This document shows positions 11,161 through 22,599 of a stretch of 64,000 nucleotides of DNA, one piece after another; position 1 is the first letter of the stretch, and each line of letters starts with the position of its first letter. Source of the DNA: Streblospio benedicti (taxonomy: Eukaryota; Annelida; Polychaeta; Spionida; Spionidae); contig JAGTTF010005658.1 of assembly GCA_019095985.1 (NCBI GenBank), positions 1-64,000 on the forward strand, given 5' to 3'. Both the position numbers and the translations under genes were made by a program. Under the pieces are notes generated by a model that worked only from the letters and a program-made list of their open reading frames with translations, searched no databases and was not told the DNA's origin.

Positions 11161-11710
11161 TTTTTTGAACAATTTCGAACAAGTTGACGCCTTCCCGGTC
11201 CATTTTGTCATCCAATTTTTGGAAGAATACTGTTTCCACTGGTAATAATGTTTGTTATTCAATTTATCCACCTTAATGTGATTCTCATGATTCACTTGTT
11301 GTTCTCTTTGTATTCACATCATTTGGACTAGGTTAACCAGTCTCTTTTGTACTTTGTTGTTCTGACTATGGCCACTGAAGGAACCAGTTTCACTGAGTAC
11401 AGCAGCACGTGTTTGGCAATTACTCCCGATTAGGCCCTTTTTCTACAGTCTTAATTGGCCGGTGGCCTTCCTCCCTCATCATTTTTTGAACAATTTTTGG
11501 AACAAGCCCTGAGCATTGTGTGTCAGCACCGGGGTTCGGGGGTCCAAGTCCTCCCCATTTGGAGGCCTTTTGTGAAACCCGGGCACGTATCCACAATAGC
11601 CCAAGGACCACTGGTTCCCGGCAGGTTGGTGCACAGTAATCGAGGAAACACAACGAGGGAGTGTTATTCAATTTTGATTATCCACCTTAATGTGATTCTC
11701 ATGATATCAA
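11155..11710. repeat. Pair of diverged direct repeats
   Basis: The segment containing ATTTTTTGAACAATTT and GAACAAG at 11158-11185 recurs at 11480-11510. TTATCCACCTTAATGTGATTCTCATGAT occurs at 11265-11290 and again at about 11678-11705 (longer identity trimmed here). Between them is a GC-richer stretch (11450-11640) without a recognised gene. Confidence 0.45.
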
Positions 11711-12680
11711 ACGGAAAGATTATATATTTATTTACATTTAAATTTAATTAAACAATAGAGACACATTCATAATTTTCTATTGAACAGGCCTCTGTATATT
11801 GCAGATTTGATTGAGTTAAGCTTTGCCACTGGCACTGAAGATTGATTTGGAAAAGTCGTCAGGTAATATTGTTATACATATTTGGATTTTTTATATGATC
11901 TTTCACATTATGAATTCTCACGAAGGGTTTGAACATGTGCTGAAGAAGCTCATTGATAATCCTGACAGCATGCTTAATATTTTGATATAACTCTCCGAGT
12001 TACAACATGCAAGCTCCTAACACTGTATTGACATAGTGGTCGTTCACATATAATTCGGTATACAACAAATATTGCGTTTTTCCTTTACATATCCAACATT
12101 CAGTATCCACAGATAATCCTCCTAAAACTATATTATAAAACCTAATGTGTGCCTACAAATTACGTTACAAAGGTTTCCTTGCAATTAAATGCAAGCTAAA
12201 AACATATTTGAATGCAGTACTAGTACTTTATTTAAAATCAAAATGGTGTGTTTTGTTTACGTTCGCTGGAACGCAGATGTTTTAGACTAGCTGGGGAGCA
12301 TTCATTTTTCATCCATTTCAAACCAGAGTTTAAATGTAATTGCCAGGCGAGTATGAGCAATTATTCCATGCATTAAACGGGATACAACACTAAATATGAT
12401 TACTAAACCCTAAATAAGCAATGAGAACAAAATAATACGTTTTAACCCAAGCTGAGTTTCTTGTCACAAAACCAAAACAACTTATGCTCTTTATTGGAAT
12501 CGTGTCAAAGAGCATTAGCTCTATCTCTGACCTTGTGTCAAACCCATAAAATCGAACATAGATACCTAAAAAAAACGTACAGTAGGACATGTACGTTATA
12601 AATTCGATATTTAGTTTTTTCTGCAGTATTCTTTACAAGGAAAACTGCGTAAACATAGAAATAACAAAGGTATCATAATG
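11710..12680. other. No gene recognised
   Basis: AT-rich sequence without a recognised domain, repeat pair or RNA gene. Short ORFs present look random. Confidence 0.5.
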
Positions 12681-13110
12681 GTCGAAGATTCATGTTGCAT
12701 ACATGTACCTATATATAGGTTGAAAAAACATAGATTCAGGATAACGATGCATTGATAATGTGGTAGGATTCAGAAATGAGTAAACTCCATTTTCTTGTAT
12801 ACCGAAATACATGTGAACAACCAATACTACTACGGCAATAGCTGAAGACATATCTTCCATTTTGCTACATCTAGTGACACTGACGTCCATAGGTGGGATT
12901 CGAACCTATGACCTCTGAGATGATAATTGATGAGTATGTAGGCATGAGGTCACAGACACATTGGCATGTCCTTACATGTTTACAATAGCCCTATTGGAGA
13001 CGATGGTATATTTCTGGCCTTAAGAACACAAGGTCGTGAGATCGAGTCCCGCGAGGGCCATTTGATATTGTCATAATGGAAGATATATCTTCAACCATGT
13101 CAGTGCGTTG
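12680..13110. repeat. Two tRNA-derived SINE-like pieces in opposite orientation
   Basis: On the minus strand 12890-12935 contains GGTTCGAATCC, an exact RNA polymerase III B box. On the plus strand 13035-13068 has GTGAGATCGAGTCCCGCG, a degenerate B box. Both are followed by the body sequence AATGGAAGATAT.TCTTCA (minus at 12841-12863, plus at 13076-13098). Two related tRNA-derived SINEs therefore sit head to head. Neither is a functional tRNA by eye. Confidence 0.55.
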
Positions 13111-13189
13111 GTAGGAGCTTGCATGCTGTAACAAAGAGAGTCAAATTGAATTCACAAGTAAGCCTGGGGAAAAAATTAACCGTTGTCAA

Positions 13190-13350
13190 TACATACAATT
13201 TTGGTTAGCCATCTGTATGTGATTGATTCTCGATGGTAAATTTGTTAGGGCGTTCATATGTTGAATCTGTCCTAACTGCCGGCTGTAAGAGTTCGCTGCC
13301 CGCGCAGGGCCAATTCTATGTACAAATACATAGGTGGACCTCAGTGTCGC
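13190..13350 (+). repeat. SINE-like fragment
   Basis: GCCGGCTGTAAGAGTTCG and GCGCAGGGCC near 13275-13312 resemble the B-box arm of the tRNA-derived pieces just upstream, with more decay. Confidence 0.3.
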
Positions 13351-13759
13351 TTATATCTTGAATTTTTTCAAGGTGCACCCACGTGTAACGGAGAGATCTG
13401 CATGTAAAACAACTCACATGGTTTGAAACAATACCTAGTAAAAGCTATGAGTTTTGTCATGTCAATGTAATTAAAATTAAATAACATATTCACATTTATA
13501 ATTTGCACATTGAACAGGCTGTGTATACTGTGATACTGTGATTGTATTGTTAAATTTGGTGGTGTGATTTGTGTTATTGCATTGTGATTTGCCATTATTT
13601 ACCATGGAGAAAACAGGTACATTTTTATTTGATGTATTACTTACATTATGTTTTTGATAGACACATATAGAGCTATATCTCTATGCTCGATCATATATCT
13701 ATAGCAATCCCCCTTCCCCTTTTTGGCCTGATATACATGTACATAGCCAAAGAGATTTT

Positions 13760-13935
13760 ACAGCCCAAAACTTCCAGTGGCCATGCTGGGCCTTGAACTC
13801 ACGACCCTATGGTTATGGCAGTTAGTTTTTATTAAATTCGACTCTGTGGGCTCCGATATAACTATCGAGTGACGAAATGGTGGTCATGAGTTCAAAGCAA
13901 ATCAGATCTATGACATGTAGTTAAATGGAAACTTA
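13760..13935. repeat. SINE-like fragment beside the BEN ORF
   Basis: On the minus strand GGGTCGTGAGTTCAAGGCCC (about 13790-13812) is B-box-like. On the plus strand GGTCATGAGTTCAAAGC occurs at 13882-13898. These look like old tRNA-derived SINE pieces upstream of the BEN-domain gene. Confidence 0.35.
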
Positions 13936-13998
13936 TCAGTCTTCGGCCATATTATCGTGGTAGAATCACGCTTATTAGAGTAAGGTAAGTCTAGAGTT

Positions 13999-16143
13999 AT
14001 GTGCACCATGACACATGTTTCTAATAGAAAACAAATTACGTCTTTTCTCTACTTATTGTTATACGTGTATCAAGTTTATAAACCTGGGCTTCATTTATTA
14101 TGTTGCCAATGCAGGACTGGAACTGATGGCCCCAAGCTTTGTAATATCATATTGATATGTAACTGTAATGATGTACTTACTATTACATATGAATACTTAT
14201 CCAATGGCATGCAACAGAAAACTCAAAAATCACTTCTTGACAATATAACACTCACATACATGTCTACAAACACAATTCATGTGTTTCTAGATGATTATGA
14301 ATGGATAAAACCAAAAATGAAGATAGACGTGTTGCAAGAGAATGGAATCTTTTCTGTGAAAACGGTCAAGGGACTTCCAACCATAGAGGATACAAGATAT
14401 CTACTTTTAACAAGTGGACAAAAAATAAAGTTCAGCGAACTTGACAAATATTGTGCTCGCGTCCATGTGGACTGTGAACAAAAGTTTAAAAACTCTTTAA
14501 CCAAGTTAAAGAGAGGGCAGTTTGCCAAAACCGAGCTAGGCCTTAGCGACATGGTCATTTGGAATGACCCTATAAAGGGGGAGATGTGTTTACAAGATCT
14601 CGGCACACACTCGTATGCACAACTACTGTGTGATGTAAAACAAAAAGAAAAGACCCAAAAAGTTGAGAAGGCCAAAAAGAAGGCCAAGATGATTGTTTCA
14701 GTTGAACCGGCAGAAACTGTGGATCACTCCATGGTTCAGATAGGGCAGTCGACAGATCAGACTGCACATACGAATGCTCAGATTGAGCATTCATGTGTGC
14801 AGTCTGAGACTGTCACTGATCAGTCTGAGCCATCGACTGATCCACAGAAGAAGCCAAAATTGATTGTATCTGTATCCGTTAAACCGGCAGAAACTGTGGA
14901 TCACTCCATGGTTCAGATAGGGCAGTCGACAGATCAGACTGCACATACGAATGCTCAGATTGAGCATTCATGTGTGCAGTCTGAGACTGTCACTGATCAG
15001 TCTGAGCCATCGACTGATCCACAGATCGTCACGCCCCAGACAGAAGACTTCGCTGGTCTTAAAAGTGAGGTCCTTTGTCTGAGGCGTGAAGTGGAACGTC
15101 TGTCTGCCACTGTAGACAATCAAAATATTAACATTAAAAAGATGACGGATGCTTTTGCAGCAATGCAGAACACGATCCTTTGCAAATTAGATTTGTTGGC
15201 GCCACCCGAATTATCTGATTCGGCGATGGCAAGTATAGCCAATCATATTACAGATGAAGGACCTGATTCACCAGCGAGTTCTGGTGCCACAGGCCCATTT
15301 ACTGCTATTTGTGGTGGTACGGGCCCATTCAATACAGGCTGTGACATACTCCAAAAGTCTATGAATCTGTGCTTAGGAGACGATTTTATGTTTAATGAGC
15401 CATCTCCTAACACAGATTCAGATATGCCTGTATTGAATGTTGCCCGTTCCCGCCGTAGCAAATTCAGCCCACCATCCTGTACAGTGACCCGGGCAACATG
15501 TCCACCACCCTCTACAGATATTGCCTCTGATGTCACTGTAGAGGCAATATGTCCACCAGTCTCTACCGTGACATCAGTGGCAATATGTCCACCAGTCTCT
15601 ACCGTGACATCAGTGGCAATATGTCCACCAGCCTCTACAGTGACATCAGAGGCAGTATGTCCACCAGTCTTTACATCTGAGCCAATCTTATATCCATCAA
15701 CCCCAACCATTACGTCTTCTCCTACCTCCTATGCTTCTCCTCGGTCGAAGTTTAATGCTAGTGACATCACATGGCACCATGCGAGTGGGAGATATGCAAA
15801 GAGGGATTCGTTTGCGTGGCATGTGGTGTCAGAGCTCTTCGACTGGGAGGAGCTAGAAGGTAGGAATACTTCTGGGAGGACAAATGTCCCCAACAAAATT
15901 GTTTCAAAAATCGATGTATCAAAATTGATGCTGGTAAAACAAATAGTGTTTTACCACTTTCCATGTGATTCGCCAGTTGAATGTGAAAGGCAGTGGAAGG
16001 TTTGCTGCCAATTCACCATTGATTCAAATTTTATAATGTGTTTTTCACAGGACAAAACAAATTCACCATTTTCAGCGAATAAGACATTATTCATAATATG
16101 TACACGAAGATTGAATGCACATTGTATGGAAACTTTTTTTTGA
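13999..16143 (+). CDS. BEN-domain protein, 714-codon open frame
   Basis: One long open frame. The first ~70 codons may be intron or 5' sequence; a likelier start is the Met of MQQKTQKSLLDN near 14203. Order of parts: an N-terminal region of unknown fold; a Lys-rich linker; two identical 141-nt repeats (14707-14847, 14884-15024); a short coiled coil (LKSEVLCLRREVERLSATVD); a Pro/Ser/Thr region with 12-residue AICPPVSTVTSV repeats; and a C-terminal BEN domain (about 15800-16030) with SELFDWEELEGRNTSG, KIDVSKLMLVKQIVFYHFP and ERQWKVCCQFTI. BEN domains bind DNA and mediate protein contacts in chromatin. Codons after about 16030 probably run into an intron. Copies of BEN-type genes are common in transposon-rich animal loci. 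Its full length against broken neighbours suggests it is recent or under selection. Confidence 0.7.
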   Translation: MCTMTHVSNRKQITSFLYLLLYVYQVYKPGLHLLCCQCRTGTDGPKLCNIILICNCNDVLTITYEYLSNGMQQKTQKSLLDNITLTYMSTNTIHVFLDDYEWIKPKMKIDVLQENGIFSVKTVKGLPTIEDTRYLLLTSGQKIKFSELDKYCARVHVDCEQKFKNSLTKLKRGQFAKTELGLSDMVIWNDPIKGEMCLQDLGTHSYAQLLCDVKQKEKTQKVEKAKKKAKMIVSVEPAETVDHSMVQIGQSTDQTAHTNAQIEHSCVQSETVTDQSEPSTDPQKKPKLIVSVSVKPAETVDHSMVQIGQSTDQTAHTNAQIEHSCVQSETVTDQSEPSTDPQIVTPQTEDFAGLKSEVLCLRREVERLSATVDNQNINIKKMTDAFAAMQNTILCKLDLLAPPELSDSAMASIANHITDEGPDSPASSGATGPFTAICGGTGPFNTGCDILQKSMNLCLGDDFMFNEPSPNTDSDMPVLNVARSRRSKFSPPSCTVTRATCPPPSTDIASDVTVEAICPPVSTVTSVAICPPVSTVTSVAICPPASTVTSEAVCPPVFTSEPILYPSTPTITSSPTSYASPRSKFNASDITWHHASGRYAKRDSFAWHVVSELFDWEELEGRNTSGRTNVPNKIVSKIDVSKLMLVKQIVFYHFPCDSPVECERQWKVCCQFTIDSNFIMCFSQDKTNSPFSANKTLFIICTRRLNAHCMETFF
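14707..15024 (+). repeat. Identical 141-nt tandem repeat inside the BEN ORF
   Basis: Units at 14707-14847 and 14884-15024 (period 177) look identical base for base and encode PAETVDHSMVQIGQSTDQ and the residues that follow, rich in Gln, Ser, Thr and His. They keep frame. Identity without a single silent change points to very recent duplication or conversion. Confidence 0.85.
15542..15690 (+). repeat. 36-bp minisatellite inside the BEN ORF
   Basis: About four copies of a 36-bp unit encoding AICPPVSTVTSV, the last diverged. It forms a Cys-Pro-Pro-bearing flexible linker before the BEN domain. The reverse strand is also open here (15710-15243), a by-product of the repeat. Confidence 0.8.
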
Positions 16144-16410
16144 TAATTGTGTTTTTGTTTTGTTTTATCACTTTGGCAACAATTTCAATTGGCTCATGAC
16201 AAAAAATGAACCAATGTCCTCAAAAAATAAATATGCACCGTGACTCTCAAAATCATGAATGAAAGGTATGCCAATTTGTATGGGATTATTCTTTATAGTT
16301 ACTGAGAAATACTGTCATAACAGTGTGGAGCAAGGTACCATCTATACGCAGTGCACGTTGCTTTCCTATTTAAACACACACACAAAAAAAATAACCAAAT
16401 CAAAATAAAT
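16144..16410. other. Spacer between the BEN ORF and piggyBac copy 2
   Basis: AT-rich with no recognised feature. A short CACACACAC run near 16375 lies at the edge of the repeat block. Confidence 0.4.
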
Positions 16411-16414
16411 GTCA

Positions 16415-17456
16415 TCATGTATACGTGAAATATTTTTACAGCAGTCAAGACCTTTTTAACAATCTTAAATCGAAGAAAATTGGTGCATGTGGCATTGTAA
16501 GAAGTTGTAGAAAAGGTCTTCCCGTGGAGTAAAAGAAAAAAAAGAAAAAAAAGGTGACCCTGTGTCTTTCAAACACAAAAGTACACTCCTTGCAGCCTGG
16601 ACAGATCTTTTGATAAACAGGCAGTCGTTGGTCTCTCTCAGTTTCACTCTGCTGCTCTCAAAAACAAGAGTGAGATCAAAGGGAGGGATGAGGGTGGTCA
16701 TAAAGCCACAGTTTATTATAATGATGATTACAACATGTACATGAGGGGGCACAGATAAGATGGACCAAGTATGTAGCTACTACGAGTGGGGCAGGTGTAA
16801 TAATTGGTATATGGAAGTGTACCATCATCTGCTTGTAATGTGTATGAGCAATGCCTATATCATTTACAAACAGCAGAACCCTGACTCCAAACTCTCCACT
16901 TTAGATTTCAGGGTTCAGCCACGAAGATTTCTATTACATGATATCTTACATGATAGTGACTATATATTTGGAAGAATTCAATAATTTTGAAGCATCATCT
17001 GCAGCCTATGTACTGGGTTGTCGTTAGAAACTTGCAGATTTAAATCTTTTTCTTTTCAGATAATTTAAAGAGTGCTACAAAGGCATGCAAGAAAGCAATT
17101 GAAGCAAAAGATTTGATAAGCATAGATTTAGAGTCAACTGATCTTGACGAGAAAAGAAAGTAGGTCAACATTAATAGACTCTATTCATATAAAAGATCAA
17201 AATTAGTTGAATATTTAGTCAGAGCTTGGTGTCCACCGCTGCAGAGAATCAGGAGAATCTTCTACCAGGTCGTGTTTCTCACCAGTTTCGTCTAACTGGT
17301 CGTCACGTTTTAGAGGCAGCACCTGGAGCCAGCAGGCCTCAATCAGGCAAGCGAAAAAGAGGAGGCAGACTTCAGTAAGATGTAACCAATGCCTCAAGGC
17401 GCCCAGTTACCTGGTTTGAAAGGTTCGACACACTTCAAAAATATAAGTTAAACTGA
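16415..17456 (+). pseudogene. piggyBac-like transposase remnant, copy 2 (B2)
   Basis: The best of three copies. It shows the KKIGACGIVR..CRKGLP block (16470-16525), DRSFDKQAVVGLSQFHS, a YYNDDYNMYM segment (about 16715-16743), MDQVCSYYEWGRCNNWYMEV (open from 16760 to 16984), then exon-like DNLKSATKACKKAIEAKDL after TTTTCAG (from 17059), and the C-terminal cysteine end: KRKRGGRQTSVRCNQCLK, then FERFDTLQKYKLN and TGA at 17454-17456. The N-terminal half and terminal repeats are not visible and the reading frame changes several times. Compared with copy 1 it differs mainly by small indels in homopolymers. Confidence 0.75.
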
Positions 17457-19080
17457 AGGGGTACTCATGGATGCATGTGCATTATAATATGTTCTGACCA
17501 TTGTGCATGTATAAAGAATTAAGTGTGCATATGTTAATTGATTTTATTACAAATTGTCTACAGTTTGTCTTTTTCATGCACAGTAAAAACACCAAAAGCA
17601 GCACCCGGAGCCAGCGGACCTGATTGAGGTATTTGCTCAAACAAGCAAGCGAAAAAGAGGAGGCAGACAGTGCCTCAAGGAAAATTTGAGTGTCAGTGTA
17701 TTTGTTATTGGTGGAAGATTGAATGGGAGAGTCAGTTGTGATAGGATTTTTTTCAAGTAGCTAATGAGTACAGCAAAACTTTAAAAAAAATATTTTCAAT
17801 TTTTGTGCACCTAAACAACGCCAAAAACAGAAAGACAGTCATAAAAGATAAAGATATTGTTGAGAGAACCACAGCCTAATCACTATTTCTGGGACTGGGA
17901 AACACATATGAAGAGAACATGCGTGTATTATACAAGATGCACACAGGCACGTCATATATTGATATTAATATCAATTCGCATAATACATCTATAAACGATA
18001 AAACTGAACATAATGTTTCCTAGCTGCAGCTCCTGTAAGTAGTTCTTTCTGCTTGGTACTGGGATGTTTTTTGTAGAGTAGCCTAGATTAACCTGTTCCA
18101 TGGTTGTTCACAACAGTGCTCAACAGATTAATTAACGGGAGCAATAATAGATAATTTTAAAGGTATAAACACAAATTAAAGTGCTCAACTAAAAAGGAGC
18201 TTATTATAGAAAATTGTAGACGGACAACCCACAAACTCAGCAAACAATGTAAAAAAAATAACGGAAGCCGCAAACGGAAAATCACCTGGTTCAACTCCCC
18301 TTTTAGTGCAACTGTCACAAGGGTACTGATGCGCTATTCGAAGTTTTGACACAAAATGTCAAAAATAAGTTTATTTCGTAAACGAAAGAAAAAATGTTAG
18401 GGAAGTAAATGTATAACTTTGGGTGGCCAAGAAATAGAAATATTATGAAAATATTCCCTAATCTAAAGAAACCGTAAAATGTGAGAAAAAAAAGTAGAAA
18501 CAGACTGTGAAAGTGATACCAACAATGTCCAAAATACATGTAAAAGCAAGAGGCTTGATTGGTGTTGCGGATATTCTGGACGGAACTGGAGGTTCTCTGA
18601 ACTCAGGAGATTGAGAAACTAGATCTTCGCACTTCACAGGCTTCTTTTGTTTCTTTACAGGACCAGCTGTTGCTTGCGGTACCATTACCATGGCACTGCC
18701 TTCAGAACCAAGAGATATGTCCACTTGCAATTTGCTAAAATAAATATGTAACATTTTACCTTCAATGCAACAATTCATGATAAAAGAGAAGAATAAGCAA
18801 CCCCCATAACTTATTGTCTGATGAAATATTATGTCAGCATTTCATCACAATAAACTCATGAATTTTTTCATTATAAAGCATACTAGTAGCTGAAGATAAC
18901 AGTGTTTCAATAATATGCACAATTGATTTTACCTGTCAACAATCTCAACATTGCTATTACAGAGGAAGTTGTCTTCTTTAGCTTCTGATGAAGATTTGAA
19001 AATATCCCAGAAGACAAAATTTAGATTAAAAATGATATAACCGAAGGTGGAAACTTATTTTCTTTCAAAGTATGTGCACA
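17457..19080. repeat. 3' part of mosaic B2 including module E copy 2
   Basis: Direct copy of 2880-4500. Module E is at 18497-19070. An open stretch at 17880-17985 reads LGLGNTYEENMRVLYKMHTG, which looks like a real exon of unknown origin and is kept in B1 and B3. No intact gene. Confidence 0.5.
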
Positions 19081-19335
19081 GCCCTGCGCTGGAGGTGACG
19101 AGGAGTGAGGACCCCGTCGCATATTGTCACCGACAGGCACGTTTCTACCATTAAACTGATGATTGTACTAGAGGCCACGGTGAACCCTTTCTCCTTTTCA
19201 CCCGAGATCATAAGAGGCAAGCTCTCACAACTGTACACCATCAAACCAGAGCGGAGGAACTTACAAAAACAGAACAGAACAGAAAAAAAGAGAACGTCAA
19301 CCATCTTGAATAGTTTTATGGAAGATGTCATGGGG
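19081..19335 (+). pseudogene. Exon-like fragment, copy 1 of an inverted pair
   Basis: Open frame containing MIVLEATVNPFSFSPEIIRG and a basic stretch NLQKQNRTEKKRTSTIL. An inverted copy sits at 53755-54001. There it is joined directly to module E, whereas here 1.5 kb separates them. The gene family is not recognised. GTAAGT near 19350 may be a donor. Confidence 0.35.
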
Positions 19336-19655
19336 TGACCACTAAGGAAGGTAAGTAATATTTAAAGTATGGACGCCCCGATATCCGTCACCACGGCTGC
19401 GACACCAGTAGAGACACGTTGTTGTCTACTAGCTGTGCTTTGGTTCTTATTGTCTTGCTTGTTCTCTTGTTTATTCTGTTCCTGTTCGATTATGTTTCTC
19501 CATTATTGATAGAATACTACTCTGATTACTAGTAATTCAGTATATTTTGTCTAAATAATTTCGTATCAAATGTAATATATGTAGTCAATATTTTTGGAAT
19601 TGATTTTTTTTTTTACTTTGATGTTTATCTTATATAAATACATATATTTTCATAG

Positions 19656-19792
19656 CTAGACGCTGATTGCAAAAAGTTGCGGGATGACCGGGCGTTGCAG
19701 CGGGACCTAAGTAAATCTGACCATGGCTGCTTTACAGATTCCATTGCCTCCGCTGACACCGACTCATCAAAGCACGCAGAACTCCACACATC
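19656..19792 (+). CDS. Internal exon, unknown family
   Basis: A 137-nt open segment between TTTCATAG and GTAAGT. It reads LDADCKKLRDDRALQRDLSK and continues acidic and Ser-rich (SIASADTDSSKHAELHTS). Strong splice signals on both sides and balanced codons make it a credible exon of the + strand gene that continues at 20166 and 20397. Confidence 0.45.
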
Positions 19793-20165
19793 GTAAGTTG
19801 TACAAATAATACATACATACATGTACAAATAATTATAACATAACTGCTTTGGGGACACAGTCATTATTTAACCCTTTGTTTTGGAGCTATTTGGTTTGAC
19901 AGAAGAAAAATAAATGTCTACAAAGATTGCCATTTTTACGATTTAACGTCCAAGATAAGATTTTATCCGTGGATAAAGGAAAAATACACATCTACATTGC
20001 AATTTTCATTATTGATATTCATTACCATTTTTTATAGACAATGTTACTCCATGAACTTGTTGTCAGCACATTAATTATATTTATTCAGTTTCATGTTTCA
20101 TGAGACATAGCGGAATCTTTTTATCATAATCAATTCAGGCTATTTTTCTCATTTCTATATTGCAG
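19793..20165. other. Intron-like AT-rich stretch
   Basis: Lies between two exon candidates on the + strand. It ends in TTGCAG at 20165. No other feature seen. Confidence 0.4.
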
Positions 20166-20345
20166 TACAATAAGAAATGGGAGGAATACATTGACCCAAA
20201 TAAAGGATGGTATAATTGTCAGAAAACTCCAACCTGTGAAGAAGAGAGGATCGAACAACTTGAACTTGAGAATGCTGACCTAAAGAAGAAACTTGACATG
20301 ATAAAGAATATGTACATCCCACGACATTTGTGTTTTCAAAGGAAT
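20166..20345 (+). CDS. Coiled-coil exon of a BEN/WP-type gene
   Basis: After TTGCAG the frame reads YNKKWEEYIDPNKGWYNCQK then EEERIEQLELENADLKKKLD, a short coiled coil with leucines in register. A partial inverted copy is at about 28320-28430, in the same order relative to the WP exon. The 3' border is unclear because no strong donor stands at the expected place. Confidence 0.45.
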
Positions 20346-20396
20346 AAAATAAATATTCATAATATATCTTGCAAAAATTTATTTGTCTAATGTCAG

Positions 20397-20631
20397 GATG
20401 TCTAAGAGAAAATTCAATGAGCAGTGTACGTGGGCACAAGCTGTATGGCTTGAAGAAGACAGAGAGGAAGAGGGCACAATCTCATCCAAATGGGTTGATG
20501 TCCAAGAAAATGTGGAGTGGTGGCCAAGTGAAAAGACCCCCACCACAATGCAGGTGAAACTGCTAAACACCAAAGCCTCACCACAGCCTGACTGGCGTAG
20601 ATTTACGCTCATAAAGTCAAATATCAATCAG
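20397..20631 (+). CDS. WP-domain exon of a BEN/DUF4806-type gene
   Basis: After AATGTCAG, ATG at 20398 opens MSKRKFNEQCTWAQAVWLEE, followed by SSKWVDVQENVEWWPSEKTP and ASPQPDWRRFTLIK, then a donor (CAG/GTAGG). This Trp-rich layout (xWAxVxW..., W..WP, P..W) is the short N-terminal domain seen in many invertebrate BEN and DUF4806 proteins; I infer that relationship from pattern alone. The minus-strand copy 28008-28243 keeps the same start, splice sites and sequence with few changes, and the intact frame in both argues for function or recent copying. Confidence 0.55.
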
Positions 20632-20739
20632 GTAGGATATTAAGATAGCAATATTTCACTTCTCTCATTTAAAATTATAACTTCTAAGTCTACAGTAATT
20701 GATTGAATTGAAATAATGTTTAAGTTATTTACTACTTGA

Positions 20740-21140
20740 TCTTCATTAAATCATTATTTTCTTTTGCTTGTATTAAAATGAATTTTGCGATACAATCAAG
20801 CCCTACAGAGACTGTTTATTTAAATTGTACATTTTGGCAGAATCAAAGAAGGTTTGCGAGGAGTACGATGCTACTACATCAGTCGAAACAGACTGTGAAA
20901 GTGATACCAACAATGTCCAAAATACATGTAAAAGCAAGAGGCTTGATTGGTGTTGCGGATATTCTGGACGGAACTGGAGGTTCTCTGAACTCAGGAGATT
21001 GAGAAACTGGATCTTTGCACTTCGCAGGCTTCTTTTGTTTCTTTACAGGACCAGCTGTTGCTTGCGGTACCATTACCATGGCACTGCCTTCAGAACCAAG
21101 AGATATGTCCACTTGCAATTTGCTAAAATAAATATGTAAC
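20740..21140 (+). CDS. Possible next exon leading into module E
   Basis: The frame LAESKKVCEEYDATTSVETD runs into module E with an acidic linker (CESDTNNVQNTCKSKR). In related invertebrate proteins the WP domain is followed by such a linker, so 20397-20631 and this stretch may be consecutive exons. The remainder of the module shows no domain. Confidence 0.35.
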
Positions 21141-22172
21141 ATTTTACCTTCAATGCAACAATTCATGATAAAAGAGAAGAATAAGCAACCCCCATAACTT
21201 ATTGTCTGATGAAATATTATGTCAGCATTTCATCACAATAAACTCATGAATTTTTCATTATAAAGCATACTAGTAGCTGAAGATAACAGTGTTTCAATAA
21301 TATGCACAATTGATCTTACCTGTCAACAATCTCAACATTGCTATTACAGAGGAAGTTGTCTTCTTTAGCTTCTGATGAAGAGTTGAAAATATCCCAGAAG
21401 ACAAAATTTAGATTAAAAATGATATAACCGAAGGTGGAAACTTATTTTCTTTCAAAGTTCAATTTAATTTGTAGCAAAATAAATATGGTCAACTTTTTAC
21501 ATTTACTTATTACATACTGAAATTGTAAAGATTATTTTCTAATCTGAATCATCTTGCAAATCATATCTTTTTTACTAAAACAATATTATAAATAATTATG
21601 GTCCACATTACAATTGAAAATAAATGTTTATCTTTTGTCTTTTACTTAGTTGAAATCATATTAAATTGAGCAAGCAAAATTTCTTTAACAGAAATTATAA
21701 GAAACTAATAACTTAAATACATGGAACAAAATAGGAAGAGAAGAAAATACCCATAAAATCCTGTTATTTGGCTGTTTCTCTAATATTAAAGTGTACCTCC
21801 GGGCACATCATAACAAGTTAATATTGTATATTTACATGAACGTACATAGTCCAACAGTCACAATGCAATCATCACAGACACTTAGTAACATCTATGTAAC
21901 AGTCTATAGAGCACAGAGTGTAAGGTGCGTTTGAACCCTCTCGGAAAAAATGACATCACCTGACCGCCTCCTACCAACAGATTTCATGGAGCGTTTCAAC
22001 AGCAAAACACAGGCAGACAAAGATTAATCATGTGTCCCTTGTCTGGAAAGATAAAAGCATGTGGCTTAGCCATCCTCTATCAAAAGTTTTGCATGTATTT
22101 TGCCTATCATAATAAAGGCTATTAAGGGACAGGTGTAAGTTTTAATTTCTCTATTGTATCATTTTTGAAGAG

Positions 22173-22422
22173 ATGCCTTTCTCTTTTCGTTGTGTTGTGC
22201 AAGGATGTCCGTCTACCAGCAAATCATCTACTTCATTCCACCTTTTCCCTAGAGCGTATGACTTAATGCAAAAATGGGAAATGTTTGTGGGATTAACGTT
22301 TAGGTCATCAACAAAGCACAGACTTTGCGGCCGTCACTTCAACCAAGACAACTTTTTTTTTCGTGACACAATGCAGGAAAAGATTGAAGCACACTGCTTT
22401 TCCAACACTAAATCCATCAATG
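22173..22422 (+). CDS. THAP-domain exon
   Basis: THAP (C2CH) zinc-dependent DNA-binding domain. The start MPFSFRCVVQGCPSTSKSST gives Cys7 and Cys12; Pro26, Trp35, Cys52 and His55 (LCGRHF) follow at family spacing. The usual final AVPTIF-type box is replaced by AHCFSNTKSIN, then GTAGGC, a plausible donor, so the domain end may lie on another exon. THAP domains occur in host regulators and in P-type transposases, and context does not decide. The inverted copy at 52218-52467 has lost a zinc ligand. Confidence 0.75.
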
Positions 22423-22599
22423 GTAGGCATTAATTGTTATCATTTTAGTGAGACTTATACTGTAGATTTACTAGAAAGTGAAACTTGTATAAAAAAAGAT
22501 AATACAAATATATGCAATAAAATCCAAAACAATTGTTAAACATACATTAAGAGTTCATAGAGTAAAAATACATAAGACATTACAATGATAAAATATGAC

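Noticed and set aside
12890-13068. True tRNA genes
   Set aside because: B-box motifs are present but no complete cloverleaf with an anticodon arm and acceptor stem could be drawn; the shared 3' bodies fit SINEs better.
15243-15710. A 155-codon frame on the minus strand inside the BEN gene
   Set aside because: It is the mirror of the 36-bp minisatellite; the plus strand has the BEN domain.
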